64,000 nucleotides of DNA from Legionella anisa (lineage in GTDB: Bacteria > Pseudomonadota > Gammaproteobacteria > Legionellales > Legionellaceae), in assembly GCF_001467525.1 (NCBI RefSeq), contig NZ_LNXS01000054.1, forward strand, positions 16,998 to 80,997. The letters run 5' to 3'. The notes under the pieces were generated by a model. That model was given only the letters and a program-made list of their open reading frames with translations, was not told the DNA's origin and searched no databases. Numbering within the stretch: position 1 is the first letter of the stretch; each line of letters begins with the position of its first letter. This document shows positions 7,832 to 18,550 of this stretch, in pieces. Made by a program: the position numbers and the translations under genes.

Positions 7832-8771
7832 GAACCCCAATCGCCTTCTCCATATTCTGGCGACGCATTTGAATGTTCCATATTCCACCCGTTACCATTT
7901 GATACTCATCGTTTAACAAGGGTTTAATTTTCAAATGGGCTTTTTCCAGTTCATGCCAAGGTAGGGCTGGAAAGAAATGATGCTCCACATGATAACCAAA
8001 ATTTAAAAATAAATAATGTTGCAACCATCGTGGAAACCAGGTACTACGCGTTGTTAAAGCATGCTCTTTTAATGTAGGTCGGTGTTGGGTAGGTTCTAAA
8101 CCTAAATGCTGTGGCGTTGATAACGTTTCCCAGAGTACCCCATAAATTAAAATCGCTGGAAATAAATTTTTAAAGGTTAAAACGCTTGGGAAACACCATT
8201 TTAAGAGCACGTAAGCAAAAAACAAAAAGAGTACTGAAAACAAACATTGTCGGAACATCACTCGAGATAATTGTTTTTGTTTTAAGAGTTTAAGAGGATA
8301 AGTCCAATAAACTAAATGTAAAAAAAACACATTTAGCGGAATAAAAGTTCTCCAGCCAACATGAAAAATCCAAGGTAGCTTCTTCGTTATTTTTGCTTGT
8401 TTCAATAATTCGAATACAGGATCCTTATCAATATGACCAGTCCATTTATGATGTTCTTCATGAATGATTTTCCAGGGAAAGAATGGCATACAACAAAAAA
8501 TGCTGTTGTAATGACCAAGAACAACATTAAACCAAGATTTACTGGATAAAGTGTTATGGCCACATTCATGGAGTAAAATAAAATTATGCAGAAATAAAGT
8601 TGCCAGGCAAATTTCCCCTAAGCAATAAAAAAATAAGCTGTTCTTCCCCAGGAAAACAACTGCGGCATAAAGCAACACAATATCAGCAATTAGGAAACCG
8701 AGGCTTTTTGTCAGTCGTCGCTTAAAGTTCAGTGACTTCCTCACTTCAGTGTATTCTTCATTACTTAACAT
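7821..8771 (-). CDS. membrane fatty-acid-desaturase-family enzyme
   Basis: A 316-residue integral membrane di-iron oxidase. Three histidine boxes are present: HECGH (about residue 68), HEEHH (about 105) and HVEHH (about 265), spaced as in acyl-lipid and acyl-CoA desaturases, with hydrophobic segments before and between them. The start ATGTTAA overlaps the stop codon of PKS C by seven bases and uses the AAGGAAG encoded at the end of that gene, so translation is probably coupled. It may desaturate or hydroxylate the polyketide chain or supply an unsaturated starter. The family does not by itself fix the substrate. Confidence 0.92.
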   Translation of the reverse strand: MLSNEEYTEVRKSLNFKRRLTKSLGFLIADIVLLYAAVVFLGKNSLFFYCLGEICLATLFLHNFILLHECGHNTLSSKSWFNVVLGHYNSIFCCMPFFPWKIIHEEHHKWTGHIDKDPVFELLKQAKITKKLPWIFHVGWRTFIPLNVFFLHLVYWTYPLKLLKQKQLSRVMFRQCLFSVLFLFFAYVLLKWCFPSVLTFKNLFPAILIYGVLWETLSTPQHLGLEPTQHRPTLKEHALTTRSTWFPRWLQHYLFLNFGYHVEHHFFPALPWHELEKAHLKIKPLLNDEYQMVTGGIWNIQMRRQNMEKAIGVHDD

Positions 8772-11700
8772 AAAATTTCTTCCTTTTTCTTTTCAATAGT
8801 ATTAATGAGCTGCGATAAAGAAACATTTTCAAGTAATACTGTAGGTGAAATGCTAATCTCTAACTCACATTTAATTTGTTCTGCCAAATGAATTGCCGCT
8901 AATGAATCAAAACCATAATGTGTTAGTGATTTATTTAAATCTAAAGTTGCCGTGGAACAATTTACATGTCTGGCTAATAGTGTCAATAATTCATTATCTG
9001 TGTTTGCAATTTTAGGTGAAATCAACTGAGTTTCTTTTTGATAAATCAACGTTTCTTGTATCTGTTCCTTGTACCTAAACCGTGTTTTTAATGTTGCAAT
9101 AAAGATCGATTGGTTGATTTCTTTTGGCATAGCATAAACATCCACTGCAAAACCCATTTCGAGGAGTAGTTTTTTCCAAGTGTGTGCATTCAGTAAGGCA
9201 CTTGCAGAAATACGATATTCATCCTTTTGTGCATGCCATTGTTTAAATAAGCCAAAGGTAAACGCAAGAAATAAACTGTTTTCAGTTGCTTCATTGATAA
9301 TGAGTACTCCATCATCATGAAGCAGTGGAATAATATTCATCAGACATTGACGAATATCATCTGCCGTATGCAATACATTACTTGCAATAATGAGATCAAA
9401 TTGTTTGCTCATCACAGGCTTATTAATATCTAAAATACACGTTTCCACGCCAGCATACTGAGAGAAATAGTCTTTCGCTTGGGCAACAAATTGAGGATTA
9501 ATATCACTAAACGTATAATGAATCTGATCGGAACATTGAGTTAATACTGCTTCCGTAGTAGCGCCAGTCCCTCCTCCTAATTCAAGAATATCAACTCGTT
9601 TATGACGTGTAGCAATGATGTCCTTAACTGCTGCAGCAATGGCTTGATTGTAATGACTTGCCAAAAGATTTTTTTGATAGATCGCACGGACTAAATCATC
9701 TCGTCCAAATGGAAACATCACTTGATGTATGGTTTTTTGCCCTGTGACCACTTCAGTAAACTGTGCGGCACACACGGTGAGCAACTGAACAAAAGGTTTG
9801 ATTTGTGGGTATTTTTTAATTAATTGCAAATGATCGTGCAGTAATTCAGTAAGGGATTTAATTTGATATTTATTTTCAAGAATATGCTTTTGCTCAAAAT
9901 CTTTTAAACAATTCATCAATGCAAAATAGTATTCTTCATAATCTTTGCATACACCTTGCCCCAAATGATTCTGACTCCACACAACACCATGGGTGAGTAA
10001 ATGATGTTTCATTAAATGAAAACAGAAATGCTCTAACTCCTGTAATCCCTGATTAAATTGGAGTAATTCCTCCGCTTCCTGAGCTAAAGCATCTGAACAA
10101 ATCGGCATCATCGCTTTAACTGATTCGGAAACATTGAAAAAACTCAGGTTGGATTGGGGCGAATACGTTGCTAATTGCAGTGAGTAATCACCTTGTTCTG
10201 CAGTAATTGGTGAAATACCAGAAGCACGCATCAGTTGATTTGCGGCTTCATCTTCTTGCTGCCAAAATCCCCAATGCACCACTTTTGTTTTCTCGGAATG
10301 CAATGCATTAATTAATGCATCAGCATAAAAACACGTTGCTGAATAAGCCCCTCTGTTTTTATTTTGTGTATAAACCTGCACTGAAGATGTAATGACAATT
10401 TGCTTCACTCCGTTGCGACGACACGCATTGATTAAATGATAAGCCCCCAATACCTTAACACTCATTTGTGACACATACTCTTCATAGCTTAATGAAGTTA
10501 CTGGAGATTCTGCATAATAGGCACCTAAGTGATAAATGCAATCTATCGAGCCATAGTTTTGAATCACTTCGTCGATTAAAGACTCCACTTCATTGGCAAC
10601 AGTACAATCCACTCGTCGCCAGTGCAGTATTCCTTCGGTTCTCGACACCGTACTACGACTGGCAATAATTAGCGCTCGCGGTTGACGCTCAAGAAACTTA
10701 GGAACTAAATACCTTCCTACTTGGCCATCGCCACCAATGATCACAATCACTTCATGACGAGGTATCGAAAGGTTAAAAGAGATATTCAGTGCTTTGAGCT
10801 GCCGATGCCAGACTCCATCATCCGCCATAATTAAAGGATAAGCCTGGCCTTGATGAGACACAGTAAACGCGAAAGGGCTCATTGCATTATCAGCAAGATC
10901 AATACACTCAATAAACCAAGATGGATGTTCTTTTTTTAAAGATTGAGCTAAGCCATGGAGGCTTGCTGCATAGGGATTAATCGTCGATTGTTTTAATCCA
11001 TAAGCATTATTACTGAATAGATAAAGTTTTAAGGTTTTTTCGCTATAACCAAGCTCTTCCAGCTTTTTAACGCAATTTAAAAATCCAGCCATCCCATAGC
11101 GTTGGGAATAAAGTAAGGAAGCAGTATTGATCTCTTCATGACACATCCCGGCACAGTAATAAATCAACTCGCAAGAATGCTCTTTTAACCATTGCATGCC
11201 CTGCTCTACTGAATCTTGGGCATCGACAAATACAAAACGAATCACACCTTTATATTGTGTTTGTTGCAGCGCATTTTTTACTGATTGCTCTTGCGTACGT
11301 GTCAAAAAAATAGCTATATGCTGATAGTTATCAAGGTCAAAAGACCCAACCGTTTTTTTCCTCCAAATGGGTTCATAACATTCAATGACTTTATTGATTG
11401 GTTTAATCTCAGTCATCATTTCATCACCCATATACCCGCGTGTCATCCTGCGCGGGGATGATGGTGTGTTGCGTATGGGTGACGATACAGTGACTGAAGC
11501 CATTGGTTTTAATTTCTCTTGCTCTTCAAACCAACAATAATGAGGCGCAAAAGGATACACAGGTAACGCAAGAGGAATGGCATTAATTCCTTTATAAATT
11601 CGTTGCCAGTCAATCAGTTGGCCTGCTTGATAAGCATGCGAAAGCATATTTAAATAATCTTTTAGTTGACTGGGCGACTGTTGTAACTCAAGAAGCGTTT

Positions 11701-14700
11701 CTCCGCTTAAAATGTGATTATATGAAGGGAGTATTGAATCAGAACCATATTTTAGTTGTTCTCTCAAATCATTAATATTTGCCACAATAAAAAGCTTACG
11801 ACAGGCAAAATCAGCTCGTCCTACGTTTAAGGTAAAGCTCAATTGAGTCAGGTTGATGTTATTGTTCACTGGGTTTAAATAATCCAGAAGCCGCTCCGCC
11901 ATTTTTTCCAGGGCAACCTCCGTTTTTGCAGATAATTTGACAGGAACATAAGGCAAATTAGGTAGTTGTTGTGGTAAAAGCTTATTTCGCGCTAAAACAC
12001 AATGACCATTACTGCCACCAAAACCAAAACTATTAATTGCGATCGTTGATAACAACGCAGGTTCAGCTTGATTAGCAATATGAAATGGACTCTCTGCAAG
12101 TCGAATGTAAGGATTAACTTCCTGAAAATTTGCCTGAGGTGGAATCATTTGATGTTTGAGCATCAACAATCCTTTAATCAATCCTGCGAGTCCCGCAACG
12201 GGTTCTGTATGACCAATATTGCTCTTTACTGAACCAATATAAAGTGGTTTTACTCGGGGTGCGAACAACTCGTTCAAGACTGAAAATTCAATAGGGTCAC
12301 CTAAACGAGTTGCGGTAGCATGAGCTTCAAAATAATCGATTTCATCAACCGATATTCCATCCTGATATACTTGCGATAGCAATTGTTTTTGCGCTACAGG
12401 ATTAGGGGCAGTCAATGATTGTGAATGACCTCCATGATTGACTTGAATTGCTTTTATATTGGCTTCGATACGTAACTTTTGTGCCACCGCCAAATCTTCC
12501 CCCACCAACCAAACACCAGCCAAGCCTTCACCTTTAACATAACCATCAGCTTGAGCATCAAAGGGCCGACAGCCATTCGTTGGCGAAAGAACATTTAACT
12601 GGGCAGTTAACTCGAGTGTTTTTACATCGCAAAGCAAACTGACCCCGAGGACAAGAGCGGATTCGCACTCACCTTGCTTAATTGCCTGTACTGCACGATT
12701 CAAGGCTGAGAAACTACTCGAACATGCTGTATCGATGGTTTCACTTGGTCCATGGAAATCAAAAAACTGTGAAATTCGATTTGCAGCAAAAGTCTTTGCA
12801 CAACCTGTAACCTGGTAAAGATTACTTAACTGACTGCGATCCAATAAACGCGCATAGTCATCAAATTGAATGGCAACAAATACCCCAATCCTATTTCCTT
12901 TTACAGAGTGCGGTGAAACACCTGCGTGCTCGAATATATGCCAGGAAAGTTCTAATAACTTACGCTGTTGCGGATCCATATATTTTGCTTGTTCCAAATT
13001 CAAATCAAAAAAAGCAAAATCAAAATCTGCATAATGATCAATAAAACCCATCTTCAGCGAGTCATTCTTTTGATGATTAAAACGCTCGTTAAGTGGCATC
13101 TGGGTACAATCTTTCCCTGCTAACAAAGCGTGCCAGTAGTCTTCTGTGGTAGGACATTGAGCAAAAGAACAATAATAACCACAAATGACAACATTTGATA
13201 ACGCTGGATCCAGCGTATTTAATGAGGAAGAGTCAGGAACTCTTGTTGTAAATACTCGCCCCTCGTCGACGTCCCGTCCCCACGACTTGTTCACGGGATT
13301 ATCCGCGGGATCCAGGGTTCCAAGATCACCATTGGATTCCGCGGACAAGCCGCGGAACGTCGGGTTACATGAGGAGTGAATAGCCACATATTCATCTAAT
13401 TTTCCTATTGTCTGGAATTCAAAAAATTGGTTGGGATTTATTTGCATTTCATAATATTTGCTTATTGCCTCTGTTAACTCACTAAGTGTCAATGAATTAA
13501 ACCCCAATTGATAAAAAGTCTGTTCTGATTTAATTTGCTGAGCAGAAATACCTATGATTGATTCGATTAACTCATATAAAGAATGATTTTTATTCCTAGA
13601 AACTTTTTGATGTAGTTTCTGAAGAGGAACATTAAAACATTCTTGAGTTAAATAGTGATGAAATCGCTTGGGGTTCCCCTGAAATGGTATGTATTCACCT
13701 GCTGATAACGTTAATAAGTGCTGGCAAATAACATTTAAATCATCTGCCTTTAATGGCTCTAAACCTTGGTTGCTCTTACTCCATGTTAACCAGTTCAATT
13801 CATCCAATGACTGAGTTGACTCCGTCATCACAAAAGGTAAGTAAACACAAACATGTTCTTTACAATAAACATTTAATGCACGCAAAGAAGCATTATAAAT
13901 CGCATAATCTGCTTGCCTGCTAAATCCAGCTAAAGCAGATAAAGAAGAAATACTGATTAATTTTTTTGGATGATTATGTTGAATGAATTGACTTAAATGA
14001 TGATGTAGTCGTTTTCGTTGTGCCACTTCATTCGATCTATTTTTACCCGGCATAATCCCAAGACAATTGATGATGACATCATAAGAAGAATGAGCTTCGT
14101 AAGAATTAGAAAAATCATGCTGGATGTAATGGACTTGTCCTCCCAAAGTGCGAAGCATTTGTTGCCGTTTCGGATCAAGCTCGCTTCGTCCAATAATATC
14201 AAACTGAGAAATTCCAGCCCTAATTAAAGTCTGACAAAATTGATATCCTATAGAGCCCAAACCACCTAATACCACAACACGTGTTCCAGGTATTAGTGGC
14301 GATGATTGTCTATTCGTATTAATTAAGTTTAAAGCAAAAGTAGACCTTGCCCTGTCATACTTAATCATGCGGTAGTCATGCTGATGTGCTTCGTTACTTA
14401 CTATACTCACTACTTCAGAGTTCGATAAACTCGTTACATGAGGAATCAAAATATTCTTATAATAATGGTTCAGTATCTTGGGTATGGACATCATCAGAGC
14501 ATGTAACTCCATCCAATGATTCTGACTTTGATGAATAAAAATAAATTGAACCTCTGGATTTTCAGAAATGCATTTATTGAGTAATTCAATAAGGCGCTCT
14601 GATTCATTACCTGCTTCGTCAAGAAAAATTGCAGCTTTATTTAAGCAACTCTCTGGTGTTGCGCGTTTAAAATACATCTGCTGAGAACCATTATCTAACT

Positions 14701-17700
14701 GGCAAATGTCATCAGCCTTAATGACCGGCTCAAGAGAACAAAGCTCCATATCTAATTTAAAGCAATGCGGCATTATTTCTTCTGAATGAGACAGCCAATA
14801 CTTCTGTTTTTTGTATTGTGTTTTGGGCCTTGTACAAAGATTATGGGAAAAATTTTGTAAAATTAAATGCGCATTACTTCCACCTGCGCCAAAACTACTC
14901 AACCCAGCAAAATGAAGTTCTTGCTGAGGTAAGTACTCAGTGCTTATTTTAATTGGCACATCATCAATATTTAATCTTGAGTTTAATGGCAAAGCATTGA
15001 TGGAAGGAGCTAATGTCTGAGCCTGGAATTGCACAATGAGTTTCACAATACCTGCCATGCCGGCAGCAGATTCCAAATGTCCCAAATTACTTTTTATTGA
15101 TCCTACATACAATAGTTTTTTTAGAGAGCGGTTACCATATACTTCCTTTAATGCGGCAAGTTCAATAGGGTCACCCAAAGAGGTTCCAGTTCCATGTGCC
15201 TCAATATAATCGATTTGATCAGGTCTAATCTTCGCATGAGTCAAAGCTTGTTGAATCACTTTCACTTGTGCTTGAACATTAGGTACGGTAAATCCACTAC
15301 TCATGCCTCCATGATTCAACGCTAATCCTTTAATTAACGCATAGATGGAATCTCCATCCGCCAGTGCTTTTTTTGCTTTCTTTAAAAGAAGCACAACAAT
15401 TCCTTCTCCAGGTATATAACCATCAGCATGTTCCTGAAATGGCGCGCTTTTACCCGTTGCAGACAAGAATTTATTTTGTACCAAGGATGCTAATTTATAG
15501 GGATGGGAACATAGATTTACTCCGCCAACTAACATCGCATCTACTTCATCATCGGCCAAATAACGACACGCTAAATCAATGGCAGTCAATGAAGAAGAAC
15601 ACATGGAATCTAAAGAAAAACTTGGTCCTGTTAAATTCAGCGCGTAAGAAACACGATTTGCAATACTTGCTCCTGAAGATTGCGGAAGTTTTAAGTTAAC
15701 CTCTTGCTGACATTGTTCCACACCATAATTTTGATAAAGATGAAACATCGATGCCGCAATAACACCAATATTTTTCTCTTTACTGTGGGCATAACCTGCA
15801 TCTTCGAGACAATGCCAGGCATTTGCTAAAAATAAACGCTCTTGCGGATCAATTAATGCGGCATCGCGTGGTGAGATATTAAAAAAGAAAGGATCAAAAC
15901 TGGCGATATCTTCCAAATATCCACCCCAGAGATAAGGAATATAATGCCAATTTCTCTGTACCTTCGTAATTGAGTTTTTTGCTGTTTTTAAGTTGTTCCA
16001 AAGCTCTTCCAAATTTTCAGCATCAGGCAATTGTAATGAAATTCCGATAATCGCTATGTCGTGATCAGTGACTTCATGTGACTCAGATTGTGGTAATGTA
16101 TTAGACTTATTTCGAAACTCTACTGTATCGGCGAATTGCTTCGTCAGTATTCCGCTCGACCCAGCGAGTTTCGAAGGAAGTCTATTGAATCGATAGTCAT
16201 GTGATTTGACGATACGATGTGCTAACAAGGAAGAATTAGCAATCACCACATGGGGAACATGTGCGTCAAATGCTTGTTCCAATAATGCAAAAGCATGCGA
16301 TGTTTCTAAAGGTAAGGTTCCATATTCTTCTTTTAATTTTTGTAATTGGTGAGGATTGATTTCCATCCCACCTTCTAACCAATAAGGCCAACTGATACTA
16401 ATGAATCGGGAAGACTGTTTCCCGGCAAGGCGCAATTGTTCTTGTTCATAAGCATAGGTGTTTAAAGTGGCATTGGCCGCAGCATAAATACTTTGTCCAA
16501 GATTACCAATATCGGCTGATAAAGAAGAATAAATACAATAAAAATCTGGGGACTTATGGTGTAACGCTTGGTGAATAACACGCAACCCATCCAATTTGGA
16601 TCGCAGCGTTTTTTCAATATCTTCTGGCCGGATATTCATCAGCAAACGATCATGTTTTTCGCCGGCTAAATAAAACAAACCATCAATAGGAAAATCATGA
16701 GTATTGAAAAAATCATGGACTGCTTCAACATCGCTTACATCCAACTGGTAATAGGTCACTCGTGGATCAGGAGCAATCTGATCACTTCGGCCAATGATAT
16801 GAATCTGAGCCTGATATGTCTGAATCAGATAAGCAGTGAGCAAGCGGCCCAATCCGCCATTGCCTCCAACGAGTAAATAACTGCCTCCTTTTTTGAGCGT
16901 TGAATGGTTCAACGTAAAATCAAAATCGAGCTTGATGTAGCATGGGGCAAAAAACATTTCTTGATGCAGATATACACATCCATCCCTATTTGCCAAAGAG
17001 CCAGCATCATCTTTCACACATTCTTCACTGACCAAAATCAGACATTTTAAATAAGGATATTCTTTAGCAAAGCAAGAAAATAAAGCAGAAACAGATTGGA
17101 TTAAACTCTGTTGCTTAGGTGATAGCCCCATAACAATAGGAGGTAAAACCCCTTGCGACCAACGGACAAGTTTGGAAAAAGTTTCTACGATATGATTTAA
17201 AACTGCTTGTAAATCAAGCTCAGTTTGATGATAACGGATGTCGTAAATAACCCAATCTGCTTTAGCTTGCCCCTGCAAAAATTCAAGTGCCTGGTCGTAA
17301 TTATATTGGTCATTAATGAGCAATACTTGTTTGTTATCGATACTTCGATTTATTTTACTTTTTGTTGGAATATACAGTGCATAGTCAGTATTCTCTAATT
17401 GTTCTGATATCTGCTCAGTCTGCCCTGCACTACCGATTTCTCGTTGCGTCGATAAGAGGTGAATACTTTCATGATTTCTTGTTATGGGCGAGGAACAACG
17501 AGCATCAATATACGTTGATAATTTTTCCAAAGTATTTTGTTCAAACAATAAAGTAGGATAGAGTTCTAAATTAAATTGTTTTTCCAATACATCGACCAAA
17601 GCAATTAAACTACTGGAATCAAATCCCAAATCAAAAAAAGAAACATGAGGTTCTAAAACAGCAGGAGCGTCCTGTAAATTATTCTTTATCAGAGCAGTAA

Positions 17701-18550
17701 TTTTGTTCTGAGTATCTCCAAAAACAGTTAGCAGTGAATCCATAGGACTCGGAATAACTTGCTGCGCAAACTGCTTGCGCTGAAATCGCTTATTCGTTAA
17801 TCCTTCAACGGCTACTACTAAATGCCCCTCAGGTGTAAGTAGATGAATTCGGCATTTAATTAACGACTCATGATGCGTTGGTATGACCTCAGCTTTAACC
17901 ATCAAAGTAGGCGTTGTCACTCGCCCAAATACACTCACCCGATCAATTCCTAAAGGTAAATAACTTATATCAGGGTCTGCATGTGCTACTTCATCAAAAT
18001 GCAATGCGGCTATGGCAAACGTAGCACCATCCAATAAAGCTGGGTGTAAATAAAAACGAGATAAATAAGGGTGAGCCTTGGAGTTCAGTGTCAACTCCAT
18101 TGCAATCGGTGAGGCATTGATTTGTGTGGTTCCACTAACCCGCATAAATTCACCATGCTCAATAAATGAAGCACGCGCCAAACTATATAGGGTATTCATT
18201 GAATGAATTTGTGTCTCTTCATTTTGCAGCTTAATTGATTCAGGCAAATCCGATACTTTAAACGCTATTTCTGCTTTAAAATGGACAATTTTCTTATCAT
18301 GCTCTTGATGATAAATTTCTACAGTTTGGTAGTGTGAATCATAAACAACAGACAAGAGAATCGTTTCACCTTCGAGCACTTTGGCGGCATGAGGATAGGT
18401 AACTTGTGTGAGCTCAAAACACTCAGACTCAAAACAGCGAGCAATAATATCCAAATAGGCAATACCAGGTAACACGCGCACCCCATCAATACGGTGGTCT
18501 GCAACCAGATAATTATCTGCAGTTAATTTAATTTTAAATACGTTCGACAT
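8765..18550 (-). CDS. trans-AT polyketide synthase C: DH-ACP-KR-KS-KR-ACP-KS-KR-cMT-ACP
   Basis: Start ATG at 18550 (MSNVFKIKLTADNY) overlaps the end of PKS B by 17 bases; a frame open to 18589 offers earlier ATGs. About 3,261 residues. Domains: DH 1-270 (HRIDGVRVLPG and HPALLDGA, both catalytic residues present); ACP ~310 (LGFDSSSL); KR ~400-780 (GGNGGLG; SSL...YAAAN); KS ~830-1230 (DSMCSSS, EAHGTGT, NLGH); KR ~1240-1620 (GGLGSIG); ACP ~1683 (LGFNSLTL); KS ~1785-2190 (DTACSSS, EAHATAT, NIGH); KR ~2380-2790 (GGDGQVG; ITSSVQVY); cMT ~2860-3130 (ILELGGGTGATTE); ACP ~3211 (YGFDSLAA). The first DH completes the module whose KS ends PKS B. There is no AT, ER or thioesterase, so the last carrier has no evident release domain. 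Palindromic elements are read through near residues 1727-1761 and 2356-2377. Confidence 0.96.
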   Translation of the reverse strand: MSNVFKIKLTADNYLVADHRIDGVRVLPGIAYLDIIARCFESECFELTQVTYPHAAKVLEGETILLSVVYDSHYQTVEIYHQEHDKKIVHFKAEIAFKVSDLPESIKLQNEETQIHSMNTLYSLARASFIEHGEFMRVSGTTQINASPIAMELTLNSKAHPYLSRFYLHPALLDGATFAIAALHFDEVAHADPDISYLPLGIDRVSVFGRVTTPTLMVKAEVIPTHHESLIKCRIHLLTPEGHLVVAVEGLTNKRFQRKQFAQQVIPSPMDSLLTVFGDTQNKITALIKNNLQDAPAVLEPHVSFFDLGFDSSSLIALVDVLEKQFNLELYPTLLFEQNTLEKLSTYIDARCSSPITRNHESIHLLSTQREIGSAGQTEQISEQLENTDYALYIPTKSKINRSIDNKQVLLINDQYNYDQALEFLQGQAKADWVIYDIRYHQTELDLQAVLNHIVETFSKLVRWSQGVLPPIVMGLSPKQQSLIQSVSALFSCFAKEYPYLKCLILVSEECVKDDAGSLANRDGCVYLHQEMFFAPCYIKLDFDFTLNHSTLKKGGSYLLVGGNGGLGRLLTAYLIQTYQAQIHIIGRSDQIAPDPRVTYYQLDVSDVEAVHDFFNTHDFPIDGLFYLAGEKHDRLLMNIRPEDIEKTLRSKLDGLRVIHQALHHKSPDFYCIYSSLSADIGNLGQSIYAAANATLNTYAYEQEQLRLAGKQSSRFISISWPYWLEGGMEINPHQLQKLKEEYGTLPLETSHAFALLEQAFDAHVPHVVIANSSLLAHRIVKSHDYRFNRLPSKLAGSSGILTKQFADTVEFRNKSNTLPQSESHEVTDHDIAIIGISLQLPDAENLEELWNNLKTAKNSITKVQRNWHYIPYLWGGYLEDIASFDPFFFNISPRDAALIDPQERLFLANAWHCLEDAGYAHSKEKNIGVIAASMFHLYQNYGVEQCQQEVNLKLPQSSGASIANRVSYALNLTGPSFSLDSMCSSSLTAIDLACRYLADDEVDAMLVGGVNLCSHPYKLASLVQNKFLSATGKSAPFQEHADGYIPGEGIVVLLLKKAKKALADGDSIYALIKGLALNHGGMSSGFTVPNVQAQVKVIQQALTHAKIRPDQIDYIEAHGTGTSLGDPIELAALKEVYGNRSLKKLLYVGSIKSNLGHLESAAGMAGIVKLIVQFQAQTLAPSINALPLNSRLNIDDVPIKISTEYLPQQELHFAGLSSFGAGGSNAHLILQNFSHNLCTRPKTQYKKQKYWLSHSEEIMPHCFKLDMELCSLEPVIKADDICQLDNGSQQMYFKRATPESCLNKAAIFLDEAGNESERLIELLNKCISENPEVQFIFIHQSQNHWMELHALMMSIPKILNHYYKNILIPHVTSLSNSEVVSIVSNEAHQHDYRMIKYDRARSTFALNLINTNRQSSPLIPGTRVVVLGGLGSIGYQFCQTLIRAGISQFDIIGRSELDPKRQQMLRTLGGQVHYIQHDFSNSYEAHSSYDVIINCLGIMPGKNRSNEVAQRKRLHHHLSQFIQHNHPKKLISISSLSALAGFSRQADYAIYNASLRALNVYCKEHVCVYLPFVMTESTQSLDELNWLTWSKSNQGLEPLKADDLNVICQHLLTLSAGEYIPFQGNPKRFHHYLTQECFNVPLQKLHQKVSRNKNHSLYELIESIIGISAQQIKSEQTFYQLGFNSLTLSELTEAISKYYEMQINPNQFFEFQTIGKLDEYVAIHSSCNPTFRGLSAESNGDLGTLDPADNPVNKSWGRDVDEGRVFTTRVPDSSSLNTLDPALSNVVICGYYCSFAQCPTTEDYWHALLAGKDCTQMPLNERFNHQKNDSLKMGFIDHYADFDFAFFDLNLEQAKYMDPQQRKLLELSWHIFEHAGVSPHSVKGNRIGVFVAIQFDDYARLLDRSQLSNLYQVTGCAKTFAANRISQFFDFHGPSETIDTACSSSFSALNRAVQAIKQGECESALVLGVSLLCDVKTLELTAQLNVLSPTNGCRPFDAQADGYVKGEGLAGVWLVGEDLAVAQKLRIEANIKAIQVNHGGHSQSLTAPNPVAQKQLLSQVYQDGISVDEIDYFEAHATATRLGDPIEFSVLNELFAPRVKPLYIGSVKSNIGHTEPVAGLAGLIKGLLMLKHQMIPPQANFQEVNPYIRLAESPFHIANQAEPALLSTIAINSFGFGGSNGHCVLARNKLLPQQLPNLPYVPVKLSAKTEVALEKMAERLLDYLNPVNNNINLTQLSFTLNVGRADFACRKLFIVANINDLREQLKYGSDSILPSYNHILSGETLLELQQSPSQLKDYLNMLSHAYQAGQLIDWQRIYKGINAIPLALPVYPFAPHYCWFEEQEKLKPMASVTVSSPIRNTPSSPRRMTRGYMGDEMMTEIKPINKVIECYEPIWRKKTVGSFDLDNYQHIAIFLTRTQEQSVKNALQQTQYKGVIRFVFVDAQDSVEQGMQWLKEHSCELIYYCAGMCHEEINTASLLYSQRYGMAGFLNCVKKLEELGYSEKTLKLYLFSNNAYGLKQSTINPYAASLHGLAQSLKKEHPSWFIECIDLADNAMSPFAFTVSHQGQAYPLIMADDGVWHRQLKALNISFNLSIPRHEVIVIIGGDGQVGRYLVPKFLERQPRALIIASRSTVSRTEGILHWRRVDCTVANEVESLIDEVIQNYGSIDCIYHLGAYYAESPVTSLSYEEYVSQMSVKVLGAYHLINACRRNGVKQIVITSSVQVYTQNKNRGAYSATCFYADALINALHSEKTKVVHWGFWQQEDEAANQLMRASGISPITAEQGDYSLQLATYSPQSNLSFFNVSESVKAMMPICSDALAQEAEELLQFNQGLQELEHFCFHLMKHHLLTHGVVWSQNHLGQGVCKDYEEYYFALMNCLKDFEQKHILENKYQIKSLTELLHDHLQLIKKYPQIKPFVQLLTVCAAQFTEVVTGQKTIHQVMFPFGRDDLVRAIYQKNLLASHYNQAIAAAVKDIIATRHKRVDILELGGGTGATTEAVLTQCSDQIHYTFSDINPQFVAQAKDYFSQYAGVETCILDINKPVMSKQFDLIIASNVLHTADDIRQCLMNIIPLLHDDGVLIINEATENSLFLAFTFGLFKQWHAQKDEYRISASALLNAHTWKKLLLEMGFAVDVYAMPKEINQSIFIATLKTRFRYKEQIQETLIYQKETQLISPKIANTDNELLTLLARHVNCSTATLDLNKSLTHYGFDSLAAIHLAEQIKCELEISISPTVLLENVSLSQLINTIEKKKEEILC
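11420..11486. repeat. palindromic element inside PKS C coding sequence
   Basis: Imperfect nested inverted repeat: ATCACCCATA pairs with TATGGGTGACGAT and an inner TCATCC/GGGGATGA stem. It is read through in frame as a Pro/Arg/Met-rich segment (SPIRNTPSSPRRMTRGYM) between the post-KS linker and the last KR of PKS C. It belongs to a different sequence family from the GGATCC-containing elements. Confidence 0.6.
13268..13372. repeat. palindromic element in PKS C linker (compound copy)
   Basis: Inverted repeat with the arms CGACGTCCCG and CGGAACGTCG around GGATCCAG and GGATTCCGCGGACAAGCC; the left arm seems to be duplicated, giving about 105 bases. It is read in frame between an ACP and the following KS, encoding FRGLSAES...LDPADNP...GRDV on the coding strand, the same frame as most other copies. 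Confidence 0.75.

Noticed and set aside
10468..10668. Many open frames of 60-110 codons on the plus strand opposite the three synthase genes (for example 10468-10668, 15364-15699, 19611-19883).
   Set aside because: They are antisense to long, motif-confirmed frames, have no ribosome sites of note, and their products look like random translations.
13185..13379. A 64-codon plus-strand frame over the compound palindrome as a gene.
   Set aside because: It is the reverse reading of the repeat element and is contained in PKS C.
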